A stretch of 64,000 bases of DNA. Source: Gemmatimonadota bacterium. Its GTDB lineage: Bacteria > Gemmatimonadota > Gemmatimonadetes > Longimicrobiales > Gaopeijiaceae. The position numbers and the translations under genes are program-made. The notes beneath the pieces are model-generated. The model made no database searches and was not told the DNA's origin. It saw only the letters and a list, made by a program, of their open reading frames with translations. Location of the stretch: positions 1 to 64,000 of the forward strand of contig JAJDVT010000102.1 of assembly GCA_022826005.1 (NCBI GenBank), given 5' to 3'. Below, piece by piece: positions 1-8,476 of this stretch (within the stretch, counting starts at the first letter, position 1; every line of letters starts with the position of its first letter).

Positions 1-610
1 GGGGTGTGGCGGCCGCGCGGGGCGGGGTGTGGGTCGTGATCGTGGCGGGGGTGGGCGGCCGGGTTGCCACGGGGTTGGGTAGGGGGGGGGGGGGGATGAA
101 CCGGGTCGTGTGGGATCTTCGCCACCGGTTTGGGGAGGAAACCGGAACGGGGGGTGGGGGGCCGGGGGTGGGGGGGTGCGGGGGCCGCTGGTCGTGCCGG
201 GGAACTACACCGCGCGGCTGCAGGTCGAAGGCGCCGGGACGGTGGCGGGCGCGCGGCTGGCGCAGCCGCTCGAGGTGCACGAGGATCCGCGGCTGAACGT
301 CACGCCCGCCACCCGCTCGGCCTGGACAGCGACCCTGCTCCAGCTTGGCGAACTGCGGGCACGGGCTCAGCGTCAGCTGGCCCGTGTGGAGGAGGCGCTC
401 AAGGCCGTGGCGGAGGATGACGGCAGCCCCCGGACCGCCAAGCTCCGCGACCTGGAACGCGAGTTCGGGGAGCTGGTCACCCGCATCGGCCGCCTCTCGG
501 GCGACATCGAAGGCGTGGTCGCGCCGCTGACCCAGGACCAGCGGTCGCGGCGCGTGTTCTACACCGACATGCTGGAGGTGCTGGTCAGGGAGATGGAGGA
601 GGTGCTGTAG
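1..610 (+). CDS. C-terminal part of VPS10/BNR-repeat (sortilin-like) exported protein, apparently frameshifted
   Basis: This is the tail of a larger gene that enters from the left edge. Two reading frames each carry one half of the typical C-terminus of the VPS10/BNR-like 'glycosyl hydrolase' proteins common in Gemmatimonadota and Acidobacteriota. Frame 3 reads GMNRVVWDLRH near nt 93-125. Frame 2 reads VPGNYTARLQVEG from about nt 195, then PLEVHEDPR and a helical C-terminal stretch ending at 610. The frame change falls inside G-rich homopolymer DNA at about 150-190, which encodes a Gly-rich linker. It may be a sequencing or assembly indel, or a real mutation. There is a second long G run at 82-95. 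The role of the family is unsettled; peptidase and glycosidase labels are homology-based only. Confidence 0.65.
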
Positions 611-615
611 GGCTG

Positions 616-1584
616 TCAGAGCTCCACGACCCGCCCCACCCCCGCCTCCTCTGCGCGGCGCATCACCACGCCCCCGATAGCCACATCCTGGACCGCGGTG
701 CCCACCGACTTGAAGAAGGTGAGATCGCGCCCTGCACTGCCCTCGGGCGCGTCCCCGTTGACGATCTCGCCGAGGTCGGCGTCGATCACGTCCGGCGTCA
801 CCAACCCCTGCCCGATCGGGATGATGAGGTCGCCCGCCTCCTCCAGCACGGCCTCGCGGTCCTCCACCACCACCCTCGCGCGCGTCACGACCTGGCTGCC
901 GATCTCCTGGTGGTCCGGCAGGAAGCTGCCGCTTCCGCTCACGTGCGTCCCGGCGGGCAAGCACGAGCCATCGAAGACGGGGGTGCGTGAGGTGGTAACG
1001 GCCACGATGATGTCCGCCCCGTCGACCGCCTCCGCCGGGTTGCGCACTGCCCGCGCCTCGACGCCATCAAGCGAAGCGGCCAGCGCCCTGGCCGACTCCC
1101 CACCCTGGGACACCACCCGCACCTCTTCAATCGGCCGCACAGCCCGGATCGCCTCGATCTGCCGCGGGGCCTGGACCCCTGCCCCGAAGATCGCCAGCAC
1201 ACGGCACTCCGCCCGGCTCAGGAGCCGCGCCGCGAGACCGGCGGCCGCCGCGGTCCTGATCGCCGTGAGTTCGCCCGCGTCCATCAGCGCCGCCGGGAGA
1301 CCCGTGTCGTCGTCGAGCATGAGAATCACGCCGTTGATCGAGGGCAGTCCGCGGGACCGGTTCCCACCGAATACGGATACGACCTTGGCGCCCCGCTCCC
1401 CGCTCGCACCCAGACGCGCGGGCATGAAGAGCGAAATCCCGTCTCCCGTCGTCAGCGCCCCCCGTACCGGCATCTCGGCCGCTCCCGCCGACAGCTGTCC
1501 GAAGGCACGGGCCATCGCCTCGATGGCGTCTCGCATGGTGATGAGGGAGAGGATTTCGGAGCGGGAAAGGACGCGGAGCTTCAT
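616..1584 (-). CDS. ornithine cyclodeaminase / mu-crystallin family NAD(P)-dependent enzyme
   Basis: 322-residue protein of the ornithine cyclodeaminase/mu-crystallin family, at the usual length. The N-terminal substrate-binding half includes a conserved GGNRSRGLPSINGVI stretch. It is followed by a Rossmann fold with the glycine-rich GAGVQAPRQIEAI segment at about residues 135-148. Members reduce imines or oxidise or deaminate amino acids (ornithine, alanine, ketimines); the substrate cannot be told from sequence. Its ATG overlaps the stop of the upstream coiled-coil gene as ATGA, so the two are probably translationally coupled. It is convergent with the gene ending at 610, with only about 5 bases between the stops. 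Confidence 0.9.
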   Translation of the reverse strand: MKLRVLSRSEILSLITMRDAIEAMARAFGQLSAGAAEMPVRGALTTGDGISLFMPARLGASGERGAKVVSVFGGNRSRGLPSINGVILMLDDDTGLPAALMDAGELTAIRTAAAAGLAARLLSRAECRVLAIFGAGVQAPRQIEAIRAVRPIEEVRVVSQGGESARALAASLDGVEARAVRNPAEAVDGADIIVAVTTSRTPVFDGSCLPAGTHVSGSGSFLPDHQEIGSQVVTRARVVVEDREAVLEEAGDLIIPIGQGLVTPDVIDADLGEIVNGDAPEGSAGRDLTFFKSVGTAVQDVAIGGVVMRRAEEAGVGRVVEL

Positions 1585-1844
1585 TCGGCCAATGTTGCGA
1601 TTGCTTGCATGATCCGCGTTTCCGATGCCAGGAGGTCTCCCTTCAGCGCCTCCGCGGTAGCGCGGAACTCGGTTCTGACCTCGCCGATCCGATCATCCAT
1701 CTGAGTACCCAGGTGGTCCATTCGCGCGTCCATCCGGGTTATCCGCCCATCGAGGTGGTCCCCGGTTCTGATGAAACGGCCGCCCAGTTCTCCAAGCTTC
1801 TCGTCGAGAAGTCCCAAGGTAATCGGTCCGAAACACCACTCCAA
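1581..1844 (-). CDS. small coiled-coil protein of unknown function
   Basis: 87 residues, with no recognised domain. After a short N-terminus the sequence is an uninterrupted charged amphipathic helix with a repeated pattern of hydrophobic positions (RITRMDARMDHLGTQMDDRI), ending in a helix rich in Ala and Leu. It resembles the C-terminal part of the larger coiled-coil protein at 56235, which also ends with an LAS...M.A.I pattern. The start is uncertain: the only early start codon in frame is TTG at 1844. The stop overlaps the start of the cyclodeaminase-like gene, and the DinB gene ends 21 bases upstream, so all three look like one transcription unit. Confidence 0.55.
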   Translation of the reverse strand: MEWCFGPITLGLLDEKLGELGGRFIRTGDHLDGRITRMDARMDHLGTQMDDRIGEVRTEFRATAEALKGDLLASETRIMQAIATLAE

Positions 1845-1865
1845 GTCGCCTTGAGTGACGTCTTC

Positions 1866-2408
1866 TCATTGCGTCGTCGGGCCGATTCTCCCCAGGTATC
1901 GCTCCGCCAACACCCTCCGGTGATGCCGCGAGTGCCCCGCGATGATCCAGGCCAGGCTCCTGACCGTGAATTCGTAGCCGCTGGCCACCCCCCTGCGTCT
2001 CCAGGCCTCCTCGTCGAAGCTCCTCAGAAGCAGGACGGTCGCCCGGCGGACGGCCGTGAATTCCTCGGTGAGGCTGGCGAGGGTGCGCCGGTCGGCTCCG
2101 GAGTTGGCGGCGTACGCATTCTCGTCGAAAGACGGGAAGCGCGACCGGTCCCCGCGGGCGAACGCCATGGCGCGCACGGTGAACATCCGTTCGGCGTCGG
2201 TGACGTGGCCCACCACTTCGCGCACCGACCATTTGCCGGGCGCGTAGCGGTACCCTTCCCCGTTCGGCGGGACGTCCGCGAGCAGCGCGCGCCACACGTC
2301 GGCCTCGGCTTCGAGCGTGTCCAGTAGCGGCGCCTTCACGGCCGCGATGTAGGTTCCGTAGAAATCGGCGTATTCGTCGGTCCCGGGCCTGCCCGGAGAG
2401 TGTGACAT
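1866..2408 (-). CDS. DinB / YfiT-like four-helix metal-binding protein
   Basis: 180 residues from an ATG at 2408, chosen because an AAGGACG ribosome-binding site lies just upstream; an in-frame ATG at 2486 would add 26 unconvincing residues. The fold signature is that of the DinB superfamily: GKWSVREVVGHVTDAERMF around residues 48-66 and IIAGHSRHHRRVLAERYL near the C-terminus. These supply the histidines that bind a divalent metal in DinB/YfiT proteins. Family members act as thiol-dependent transferases or metal-dependent hydrolases, and many are uncharacterised. It lies first in an apparent operon with the coiled-coil and cyclodeaminase-like genes. Confidence 0.85.
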   Translation of the reverse strand: MSHSPGRPGTDEYADFYGTYIAAVKAPLLDTLEAEADVWRALLADVPPNGEGYRYAPGKWSVREVVGHVTDAERMFTVRAMAFARGDRSRFPSFDENAYAANSGADRRTLASLTEEFTAVRRATVLLLRSFDEEAWRRRGVASGYEFTVRSLAWIIAGHSRHHRRVLAERYLGRIGPTTQ

Positions 2409-2511
2409 CGGTCTGAATCGTCCTTGTTCGATGGGCTGGTTGCGGCATGGCCGCCCGGCAGGAAGCGGCTCGGCGGCGACGGACACCCTTCATCGCCGCA
2501 CGCGCCCCTGT

Positions 2512-4203
2512 TCATTCACAAACGTAGCGCTTCGCCAGCCGCCTGAAAGCCAGGACCTCGGCGGCGGCCCAGCGCTCGTCCCGGCCAAGTTCGCTTGCCA
2601 TCACGGCGGCAACCGCCGGCGCGGCCACCGATGCCGCCTTCGCATTCAGGAACAGTGCCCGGGTCCGCCGCGCCAAAACGTCCTCCAGGCGGATCGCCAT
2701 CTCGCTGCGGGCGGCCCACGCAGCCTGGCTCAGCCGGTACGGCAGCGCGGGGTGCATGAGAACGGAGAGGCGCTCGTCGGCTTCCTCCAGCTTGCGGATG
2801 GCGTTGGCGTCGGTGCCGTACACCTTCCAGGGATAGCGGACATCGCCCCGCCTCGAGTAGCCGTGCAGCCTCAGCGTGGCCGTGCGGGTATGGGCCGGGG
2901 ACAGCCCCCCGACGTCTGCGGCGACGTTTACCGCGTCCTGCGCGACCTTGCGGCAGGTCGTCCACTTCCCGCCGGTCACCGTCACGAGGCCCCGCCGGGA
3001 TGTCCCCACGCTGTGGCCGCGGGACAGCGCGGCGGTGTTCTGTTCGGGGCCGGCGGCCATCAGTCCCCTCAGTCCCGCCCACGCGGAGAGGATATCCGGC
3101 CGCGCGATCGGCCGGGTCAGGTAGCGAGCCGCGTGCTCGATCAGGTAGTCCACCTCCTCCTCGCTCGCAGCCGGCTTCCGTGACGGTTCGTCGACCGGCA
3201 CGTCGGTGGTGCCGATCACGACGTGACCGTGCCACGGAATCGCGAAGAGAACCCTGCCGTCGTCGGTCCTGGGGACGAGCACCGCCGTGTGGCCGGGCAG
3301 GAAGGCTTTGCTCACCACGATGTGCACGCCCCGGCTCAGCACCACGGCAGGGTTCTGGTCCGGGTCGTCCATCCGCCGGATCGAATCGGCGAAGGGACCC
3401 GCCGCGTTCACTACCACGGCGCCGCGCACCTCCCACTCCGCACCGCCCACCAGATCGCGCACGCGCACCCCCTTCACCGCCCCACGCGACACCACCAGCG
3501 CGACCGCCTCCGCGTAGTTGAGCGCGACGCACCCAAGACTGACCGCTGTCCGCGCCATCGCCCACCCCAGGCGGGAGTCGTCGAACTGCCCGTCGTGGAA
3601 GAGTACGCCCCCGCGCAGCCTCCGGTCCTGCAGCGTGGAGATGCGGTTGCGGCAGTCGCGGCGGCTCAGCAGCCGTGACGGCCCGAGGTTCCGGCCCGAG
3701 GCCAGGGCATCGTAGACCTTCAGCCCTGCGCCGAAGTACGGTCGCTCCCACCAGCGGTACGCGGGCACGACGAGGGAAAGGTCGTCCACCAGGTGGGGCG
3801 CGTTCCGCCGCAGCCGGTGCCGTTCGCGCAGCGCGCCGTAGACGAGGCCGACTTCGCCCTGGCGCAGGTAGCGGACCCCCCCGTGGATCAGCTTCGTGCT
3901 CCGGCTGGAGGTGCCGCCGGTGAAGTCGCCGCGCTCGACGAGGAGCGTCCGGTATCCGCGAGCACAGGCGTCGAGGGCGGTGGCGAGTCCCGTGCAGCCG
4001 CCGCCGATCACCACCACGTCCCAGGGGCGCAGCTCCCTGGCCCGGTCGAGCACATGGTCTCTGGAGAGGATGTTCACCTTGGGGGGATGCAGGGGCGAGG
4101 CGGTTGAGAGATGGGGGACGTTTGGGGATTCGTGTTGTGGGATTCGTCTTGAATTCTCGCGTATGGCGCGCGCATTGTCAGCACGATGGCGCGTCAGCAC
4201 CAC
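2512..4203 (-). CDS. glpD: FAD-dependent glycerol-3-phosphate dehydrogenase
   Basis: The protein oxidises sn-glycerol 3-phosphate to dihydroxyacetone phosphate at the membrane and feeds electrons to the quinone pool. The FAD-binding motif VVIGGGCTGLATALDACARG lies near residues 62-81. It is followed by the GlpD signatures GTSSRSTKLIHGGVRYL and VVNAAGPFADSI, and by VTVTGGKWTTCRKVA at the start of the C-terminal domain. Length fits (563 from the far ATG at 4203; family usually 500-560). The first 40 or so residues are unlike the family, so translation may begin further in; candidate GTG codons exist before the ILSRDHVLDRARELRPWD segment. No glycerol uptake or kinase gene is adjacent. Confidence 0.92.
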   Translation of the reverse strand: MVLTRHRADNARAIRENSRRIPQHESPNVPHLSTASPLHPPKVNILSRDHVLDRARELRPWDVVVIGGGCTGLATALDACARGYRTLLVERGDFTGGTSSRSTKLIHGGVRYLRQGEVGLVYGALRERHRLRRNAPHLVDDLSLVVPAYRWWERPYFGAGLKVYDALASGRNLGPSRLLSRRDCRNRISTLQDRRLRGGVLFHDGQFDDSRLGWAMARTAVSLGCVALNYAEAVALVVSRGAVKGVRVRDLVGGAEWEVRGAVVVNAAGPFADSIRRMDDPDQNPAVVLSRGVHIVVSKAFLPGHTAVLVPRTDDGRVLFAIPWHGHVVIGTTDVPVDEPSRKPAASEEEVDYLIEHAARYLTRPIARPDILSAWAGLRGLMAAGPEQNTAALSRGHSVGTSRRGLVTVTGGKWTTCRKVAQDAVNVAADVGGLSPAHTRTATLRLHGYSRRGDVRYPWKVYGTDANAIRKLEEADERLSVLMHPALPYRLSQAAWAARSEMAIRLEDVLARRTRALFLNAKAASVAAPAVAAVMASELGRDERWAAAEVLAFRRLAKRYVCE

Positions 4204-4279
4204 CGCAGCTCAGCGCGACGGCGCGTCAGCACGACCACAACTCGGCGCGTCGGTCCATCGAAACGGAAGGGGAACGCTC

Positions 4280-4662
4280 GTGACCGGCAGCTTCCAGTCC
4301 AATGAGGCCGGCTGGAGCGGATACGACGCCGCCTTCGTCGTCGACGCACTCGCCAGCCCGGGACCGTTCAACGTCCCGGACCGGATCGGTAGTCCGTTGT
4401 CGGCGGAGATTGTGGGCAACGCCGCAGCCTCCGGGATCACCGCGGTGAATGTGACCGCGAGCGGGAGCGGCGAGACCCCCGGCGCGGCGTATGCGCGGAC
4501 GCTCGAGCACCTGGCCTACTGGCGGCATGAGGTCGACGCGCACGCCGACGTGCTCGCTTTCGCGGCGAGCGTTGCCGATATCGAGGCCGCAAAGGCGGCC
4601 GGCCGATTGGGGCTGATCATGGGCTTTCAGGACACCGTCAGTTCGGGGAGGTCTGGCGGTAG
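4280..4662 (+). pseudogene. remnant of a membrane dipeptidase (renal dipeptidase, M19) gene with the middle deleted
   Basis: The region encodes only the N-terminal fifth or so of an M19 dipeptidase. It reads YDAAFVVDALASPGPFN, then SAEIVGNAAASGITAVNVT, then AKAAGRLGLIMGFQDT, and abruptly loses similarity at about nt 4640. Nine bases later, in a different frame (nt 4642-4662), the sequence reads FGEVWR followed by TAG, which is the usual extreme C-terminus of this family. The simplest explanation is an internal deletion of most of the catalytic domain that shifted the frame. An intact enzyme would be an exported zinc dipeptidase. Short direct repeats containing GCGCGTCAGCAC lie just upstream (4180-4235). 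Confidence 0.7.
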
Positions 4663-4687
4663 GGGGGTCACCTGAAGTAGGGTTGGC

Positions 4688-6943
4688 TCAATCCGCCGCC
4701 ACCCGCCCCATGAACGCCCGCACGCGCTCATGGCTCTTCAGCACGATCACGGTGCCCGGCGCCTCGCGCGCGATCCGCTCCGGGATGGTGCCGAAGAGGA
4801 TGCGGCTCGAGAAGCTGTCGCCCGAGGCCCCGACCATGACGGCATCGTAGTCGTCCGCCGCGGCCACGATCGACTCCACCACGCCCGGGCCTGCCAGAAC
4901 CCGCGTCTCCACCGCCGCGCCCTCCTGCATCCCGGCCCGCTCCCCGGCCAGCCACGCCTCCCTTTCCGCGCGGTTCCGCTCCGGCGCGTCCGCGGACACC
5001 ACCCCGGCCAGCGTCAGCGTTCCCCCGCCGCCCTCCGTGAGGCCGACCGCGTAGCCCCCCGCCTTGCGCGCGTGCACGCTGCCCGCGGTGGGGAGCAGGA
5101 TGCGCCGGGGCACCGCCCGCTCGGGCCCGAACCGGACCAGCATGATGTCGGCGCGCGCGAGCCGCACGACGTCGTCGGTCACCTCGCCGAGGATCTGCCG
5201 CGCCTGGGTGGTGAAGCCCTTCCAGCCCAGCACGATAAGGTGGGAGCGGTCCTCTCGGCGCGCCTCCAGGATGGCTCGTCCCACGTTGCGCCCCACCCGC
5301 ACCTCGGTCGTGATGGGAACGCCCAGCTCGCCTTCCAGCGCGGCCAGGCGTTCCAGGATGTCGTCCTCGGCCTCGATCGCCTTGCGCGCGAGCTCGGGCG
5401 GCAGCTGATCGGGGACCTGCACTACGCGCAGCAGGGTGACCTCGCCGTCGCGCTGCCGGGCCAGGGTGGCGGCGATCCGCAGCAGGGGCTCGGCCGTGTG
5501 GGGGTTGTAGACCGGGAGCAGGATGCGGAAGGGGGCTTCGCGCGGGGATGCCCGCAGGGCGACGATGCGCGATTCCGGCCCCGCGGCGTCGGGGACTTCG
5601 TAACGGGTGCCGCGCCAGGCGGCGTACCAGAACAGCCCCACCAGCAGCGCGAGGATGGCAAGCAGCACCGGCTGCAGGTGCCCCTGCATCGGGATCTGCA
5701 GGATGAGGTAGATGTTGGCCGCGATCCCCAGCGCGGGCAGGAGCGGCACCAGCGGGACCCGGAAGGGACGCTCGATGTCGGGGAAGCGGCGGCGGTGGAC
5801 GATCAGCGCCGCATTCACGAAGCACAGCGCAAGGAGAAGGACGAGGTTCGCGAAGTGGGCCAGATCCTCGAGCGGCAGGAGGACCGCGAAGAGGCCGATC
5901 GAGCCGCCCGCCGCCAGAACCGCCACGTACGGCGTGTGCGTGCGCGCGCTGATGCGGCCGAAGAAGCCCGGCAGGTGGCTCCGGTGGCTCATCGACAGCG
6001 CCACCCGGGATCCGGCCAGGATCGAGGCGTTCGACGCGGAGATCATCGAAAAGATCGCCCCGCCCACGATCACCGCGCCCCCGATCGGCCCCAGAAAGGC
6101 GCGCGCCGCCACGCCCATCGCCGCCTCGGTGTACTCGGTCAGGTCGGCCACGACCACGACCAGCACCACCAGCGCGTAGAGCACCGTCACCACCAGCATC
6201 GAGATGAAAATCGCGCGGGGGATCGTCTTCGTCGGGTTCATCACCTCGCCCGCGGACGCCGCGATCGCCGAGAACCCGAAAAAGGTGATGAAGACGAGCG
6301 CGGCGGTCGACGCGATGAGCGGGAGGTCGGTGCTGAAGCGCTCGGTGATCGACGCCGTGTCGAAGCCGCCCAGCCCTCCGGCGATGAACCAAACCAGCAG
6401 CGCGATCTTGGCGACCGTGACGACGATCTGGAAGGTGCCGCTCTCCTTGGTACCCTTCATGTTGAGGAGCGTGAGGGCGGCCAGGAAAACGAGCCCCGGC
6501 AGCGCCACCAGGGGCACGTGCCAGATGAACTCGTTGAAGTATGTGGACAGGCTCGCGATGTAGAAGGCACACGACGACGCGTAGCCGAGCAGGATGCACC
6601 AGCCCACCAGGTACGCCAGCAATGGGGGGAAGGTCTTGCGCGCGTACAGGTAGCCCTCGCCGGAGGACGGGTAGATCGAGGTGAATTCGCAGTAGGTGAG
6701 CGCTGTGAAGGCGGCCACGACCGCCGCCAGCAGGAAGGAGGCGATCGCCGCGCTGCCCACGTACCCCACCGCCAGCCCCGACAGCGTGAAGATCCCGGCG
6801 GCGATCATGGTGCCGGTCCCGATCGCAAGGGCGGAGACCAGACCGAGATCCCTGCTCAGGCCGGCGACGACTTTCGGTCCGCCCGTGGAAGATCCGTGGG
6901 CGCCCGCCGCGGCAGCCCCCTGCGCCGATCCTTCAGCCTTCAC
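4688..6943 (-). CDS. APC-family amino acid permease with two C-terminal UspA domains
   Basis: 751-residue fusion. Residues about 25-440 form the membrane part: about 12 hydrophobic segments, starting with the APC signature LVSALAIGTGTMIAAGIF in TM1, with the SGEGYLYARKTF loop after TM3. The C-terminal 300 residues hold two UspA-type nucleotide-binding domains. The first has a GWKG(9 residues)GE motif, close to the ATP-binding consensus G2xG9xG(S/T). The second has GASG(9 residues)GT, a full match. Such fusions are known in the cationic amino acid transporter branch. The UspA tail probably senses ATP or AMP to regulate flux, but the substrate is not readable. It stands alone between a dipeptidase remnant and a thioredoxin-like gene. 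Confidence 0.9.
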   Translation of the reverse strand: MKAEGSAQGAAAAGAHGSSTGGPKVVAGLSRDLGLVSALAIGTGTMIAAGIFTLSGLAVGYVGSAAIASFLLAAVVAAFTALTYCEFTSIYPSSGEGYLYARKTFPPLLAYLVGWCILLGYASSCAFYIASLSTYFNEFIWHVPLVALPGLVFLAALTLLNMKGTKESGTFQIVVTVAKIALLVWFIAGGLGGFDTASITERFSTDLPLIASTAALVFITFFGFSAIAASAGEVMNPTKTIPRAIFISMLVVTVLYALVVLVVVVADLTEYTEAAMGVAARAFLGPIGGAVIVGGAIFSMISASNASILAGSRVALSMSHRSHLPGFFGRISARTHTPYVAVLAAGGSIGLFAVLLPLEDLAHFANLVLLLALCFVNAALIVHRRRFPDIERPFRVPLVPLLPALGIAANIYLILQIPMQGHLQPVLLAILALLVGLFWYAAWRGTRYEVPDAAGPESRIVALRASPREAPFRILLPVYNPHTAEPLLRIAATLARQRDGEVTLLRVVQVPDQLPPELARKAIEAEDDILERLAALEGELGVPITTEVRVGRNVGRAILEARREDRSHLIVLGWKGFTTQARQILGEVTDDVVRLARADIMLVRFGPERAVPRRILLPTAGSVHARKAGGYAVGLTEGGGGTLTLAGVVSADAPERNRAEREAWLAGERAGMQEGAAVETRVLAGPGVVESIVAAADDYDAVMVGASGDSFSSRILFGTIPERIAREAPGTVIVLKSHERVRAFMGRVAAD

Positions 6944-6980
6944 TCAAACGCCTTCCGCGGACGCCGGACCGCGCGCGTGG

Positions 6981-7502
6981 TCAAGGCTGTGCCGACGCCG
7001 CGGGAAGCAGCACCCGCACCCTACCCTGCACGTCCTCCTCCATGGCTCGGATCGGGCGAAGCCACTTTTCGACGATTCTGCCCTCGGCGTCGATCAGGAA
7101 GCTCCCGGGAAGCCCGAGAAGAAAGTACGCATCCTGGATCGCCCAGGTCGGGTCGTGCCAGACCGGGAACGTGATATCGTGCTCCTCCAGGAAGGCGAGG
7201 ATCTGGTCCCCGTCGTTGCGGCCGTCAACGCTGACCGCCACCACCTGGAAGCCGCGATCGGCATAGGTATCGTGCAGTTCCTGCAGCTCGGGCATCTCCT
7301 CCCGGCAGGGTGCGCACCAGGTAGCCCAGACGTTGAGCATGTAGGGTCCGCCCAGCAGGTCCGCACTTCCCGTCTCGGCCCCGTCCAGGGTGAGCGCGGT
7401 GAACGGGGGAGCGGCGTCGCCCACCTCCAGCGGCCGGAAGTCGTCGACGTTGCATGCGGCCAAAACGGCGGCGGCAACGGTGATCGGGATGCATCGCTTC
7501 AC
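6981..7502 (-). CDS. TlpA-like thiol:disulfide oxidoreductase, lipoprotein
   Basis: Exported thioredoxin-fold protein of the TlpA/ResA/AhpC-TSA type. The start is GTG at 7502 because a perfect AGGAGG lies seven bases upstream; 173 residues result. The signal peptide ends in a lipobox (VLAAC), so the protein is probably membrane-anchored. The fold follows from about residue 30 (VGDAAPPFTALTLDG), with the redox motif WATWCAPCREEMPEL and the cis-Pro loop LGLPGSFLIDAEGRIV. The likely role is reduction of disulfides in the periplasm, for example in cytochrome c maturation. Several CXXCH or Cys-rich exported proteins in this window are possible clients, but no cytochrome maturation gene is adjacent. 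Confidence 0.9.
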   Translation of the reverse strand: MKRCIPITVAAAVLAACNVDDFRPLEVGDAAPPFTALTLDGAETGSADLLGGPYMLNVWATWCAPCREEMPELQELHDTYADRGFQVVAVSVDGRNDGDQILAFLEEHDITFPVWHDPTWAIQDAYFLLGLPGSFLIDAEGRIVEKWLRPIRAMEEDVQGRVRVLLPAASAQP

Positions 7503-7782
7503 GGGAAGTCCTCCTGGTCGACAGAGAGCTGCGCGTTTCACGGGGTCGCCCGCCGGGCGCCCCCCAACTCCGGGACGCGCAGCAGATCAACCTACCCAAG
7601 CGGGGCCGGAGCGCCAATAATTGGTGGGGACGCTGCGGTTGTCCGACCGGGGCCTGGCACCGGCCGGGCGCACCCGGAGCGCCGCGGCCGACCGGCGGGC
7701 CGCTCGCTTCGGCGGAACACTCGACCAACCCCCGGCGTAGGGAACGGAGTCCTACCCTGTAACCCTTTCGGAGCCACGCAAC

Positions 7783-8469
7783 ATGGCCACTGACATGCAA
7801 TCGGACCAAGTCAAGCGAAAGCTGGCCTTCCTGGCCGGTTTCGCCCTCTATTTCGCGGCCCTCTGGCTGCTGTGGGACACACCCGTCGTCTATCCGCTCA
7901 AGATCTTCGTCGTGATGCTGCACGAGATCAGCCACGGGATCGCGTCCATCGCCACCGGCGGCACCATCGAGAAGATCACCCTCGATCCCTACCAGGGGGG
8001 CGCCTGCTACTGCGGCGGCGGCAACGCCTTCCTCACCCTCTCGGCAGGCTACCTCGGCAGCCTGATCTGGGGCGTGGTGCTGCTGGCGGCCACGAACAGC
8101 CGGCGCATCCCCACCCCGGCATTGGTCTTCGGCGTCGGCACGCTCGTGGTGCTCCTCACGGCGCTCTACGTCCGCAACAGCTTCGGCCTCGCCTTCGGTC
8201 TGGCCTTTGGCGCCACCCTGATGATCGCCGGGCGAAAACTCGGACCCGCCGCGAGCCGCGTGCTCATGACCGCGCTGGGCCTGACCAGCTGCCTCTATGC
8301 CATCCTCGACATCAAGAGCGACGTGCTGGACCGGCCGCACCTGCAGTCCGACGCGGCCATGCTGGCGGAACTCACCGGCGTGCCGACCATGACCTGGGGG
8401 GTCATCTGGATCGTGGTCGGGTTGATCGTCAGCGCGCTGGCATTTCGGAAGGCGTTCAAGGCGGCTTGA
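7783..8469 (+). CDS. M50-family membrane zinc metallopeptidase
   Basis: 228 residues, mostly hydrophobic, with about six membrane segments. The zinc motif HEISH lies at residues 47-51 in VVMLHEISHGIASIATGG, inside the first or second helix as expected for M50B-type (YwqF/SpoIVFB-like) peptidases. A Gly/Cys-rich loop (GGACYCGGGNAF) follows. The second metal ligand may be the Asp in the AILDIKSDVLDRPHLQSDA segment after the fifth helix. Substrate is unknown; relatives carry out intramembrane proteolysis or are uncharacterised. The 240 bases upstream carry no gene; they are GC-rich and end in a weak CGGAG ribosome site. Confidence 0.85.
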   Translation: MATDMQSDQVKRKLAFLAGFALYFAALWLLWDTPVVYPLKIFVVMLHEISHGIASIATGGTIEKITLDPYQGGACYCGGGNAFLTLSAGYLGSLIWGVVLLAATNSRRIPTPALVFGVGTLVVLLTALYVRNSFGLAFGLAFGATLMIAGRKLGPAASRVLMTALGLTSCLYAILDIKSDVLDRPHLQSDAAMLAELTGVPTMTWGVIWIVVGLIVSALAFRKAFKAA

Positions 8470-8476
8470 GGGAGCC

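Noticed and set aside
4730-7174. Long frame antisense to the APC-UspA gene
   Set aside because: The translation is His/Arg/Gln-rich shadow sequence; the minus-strand gene is certain.
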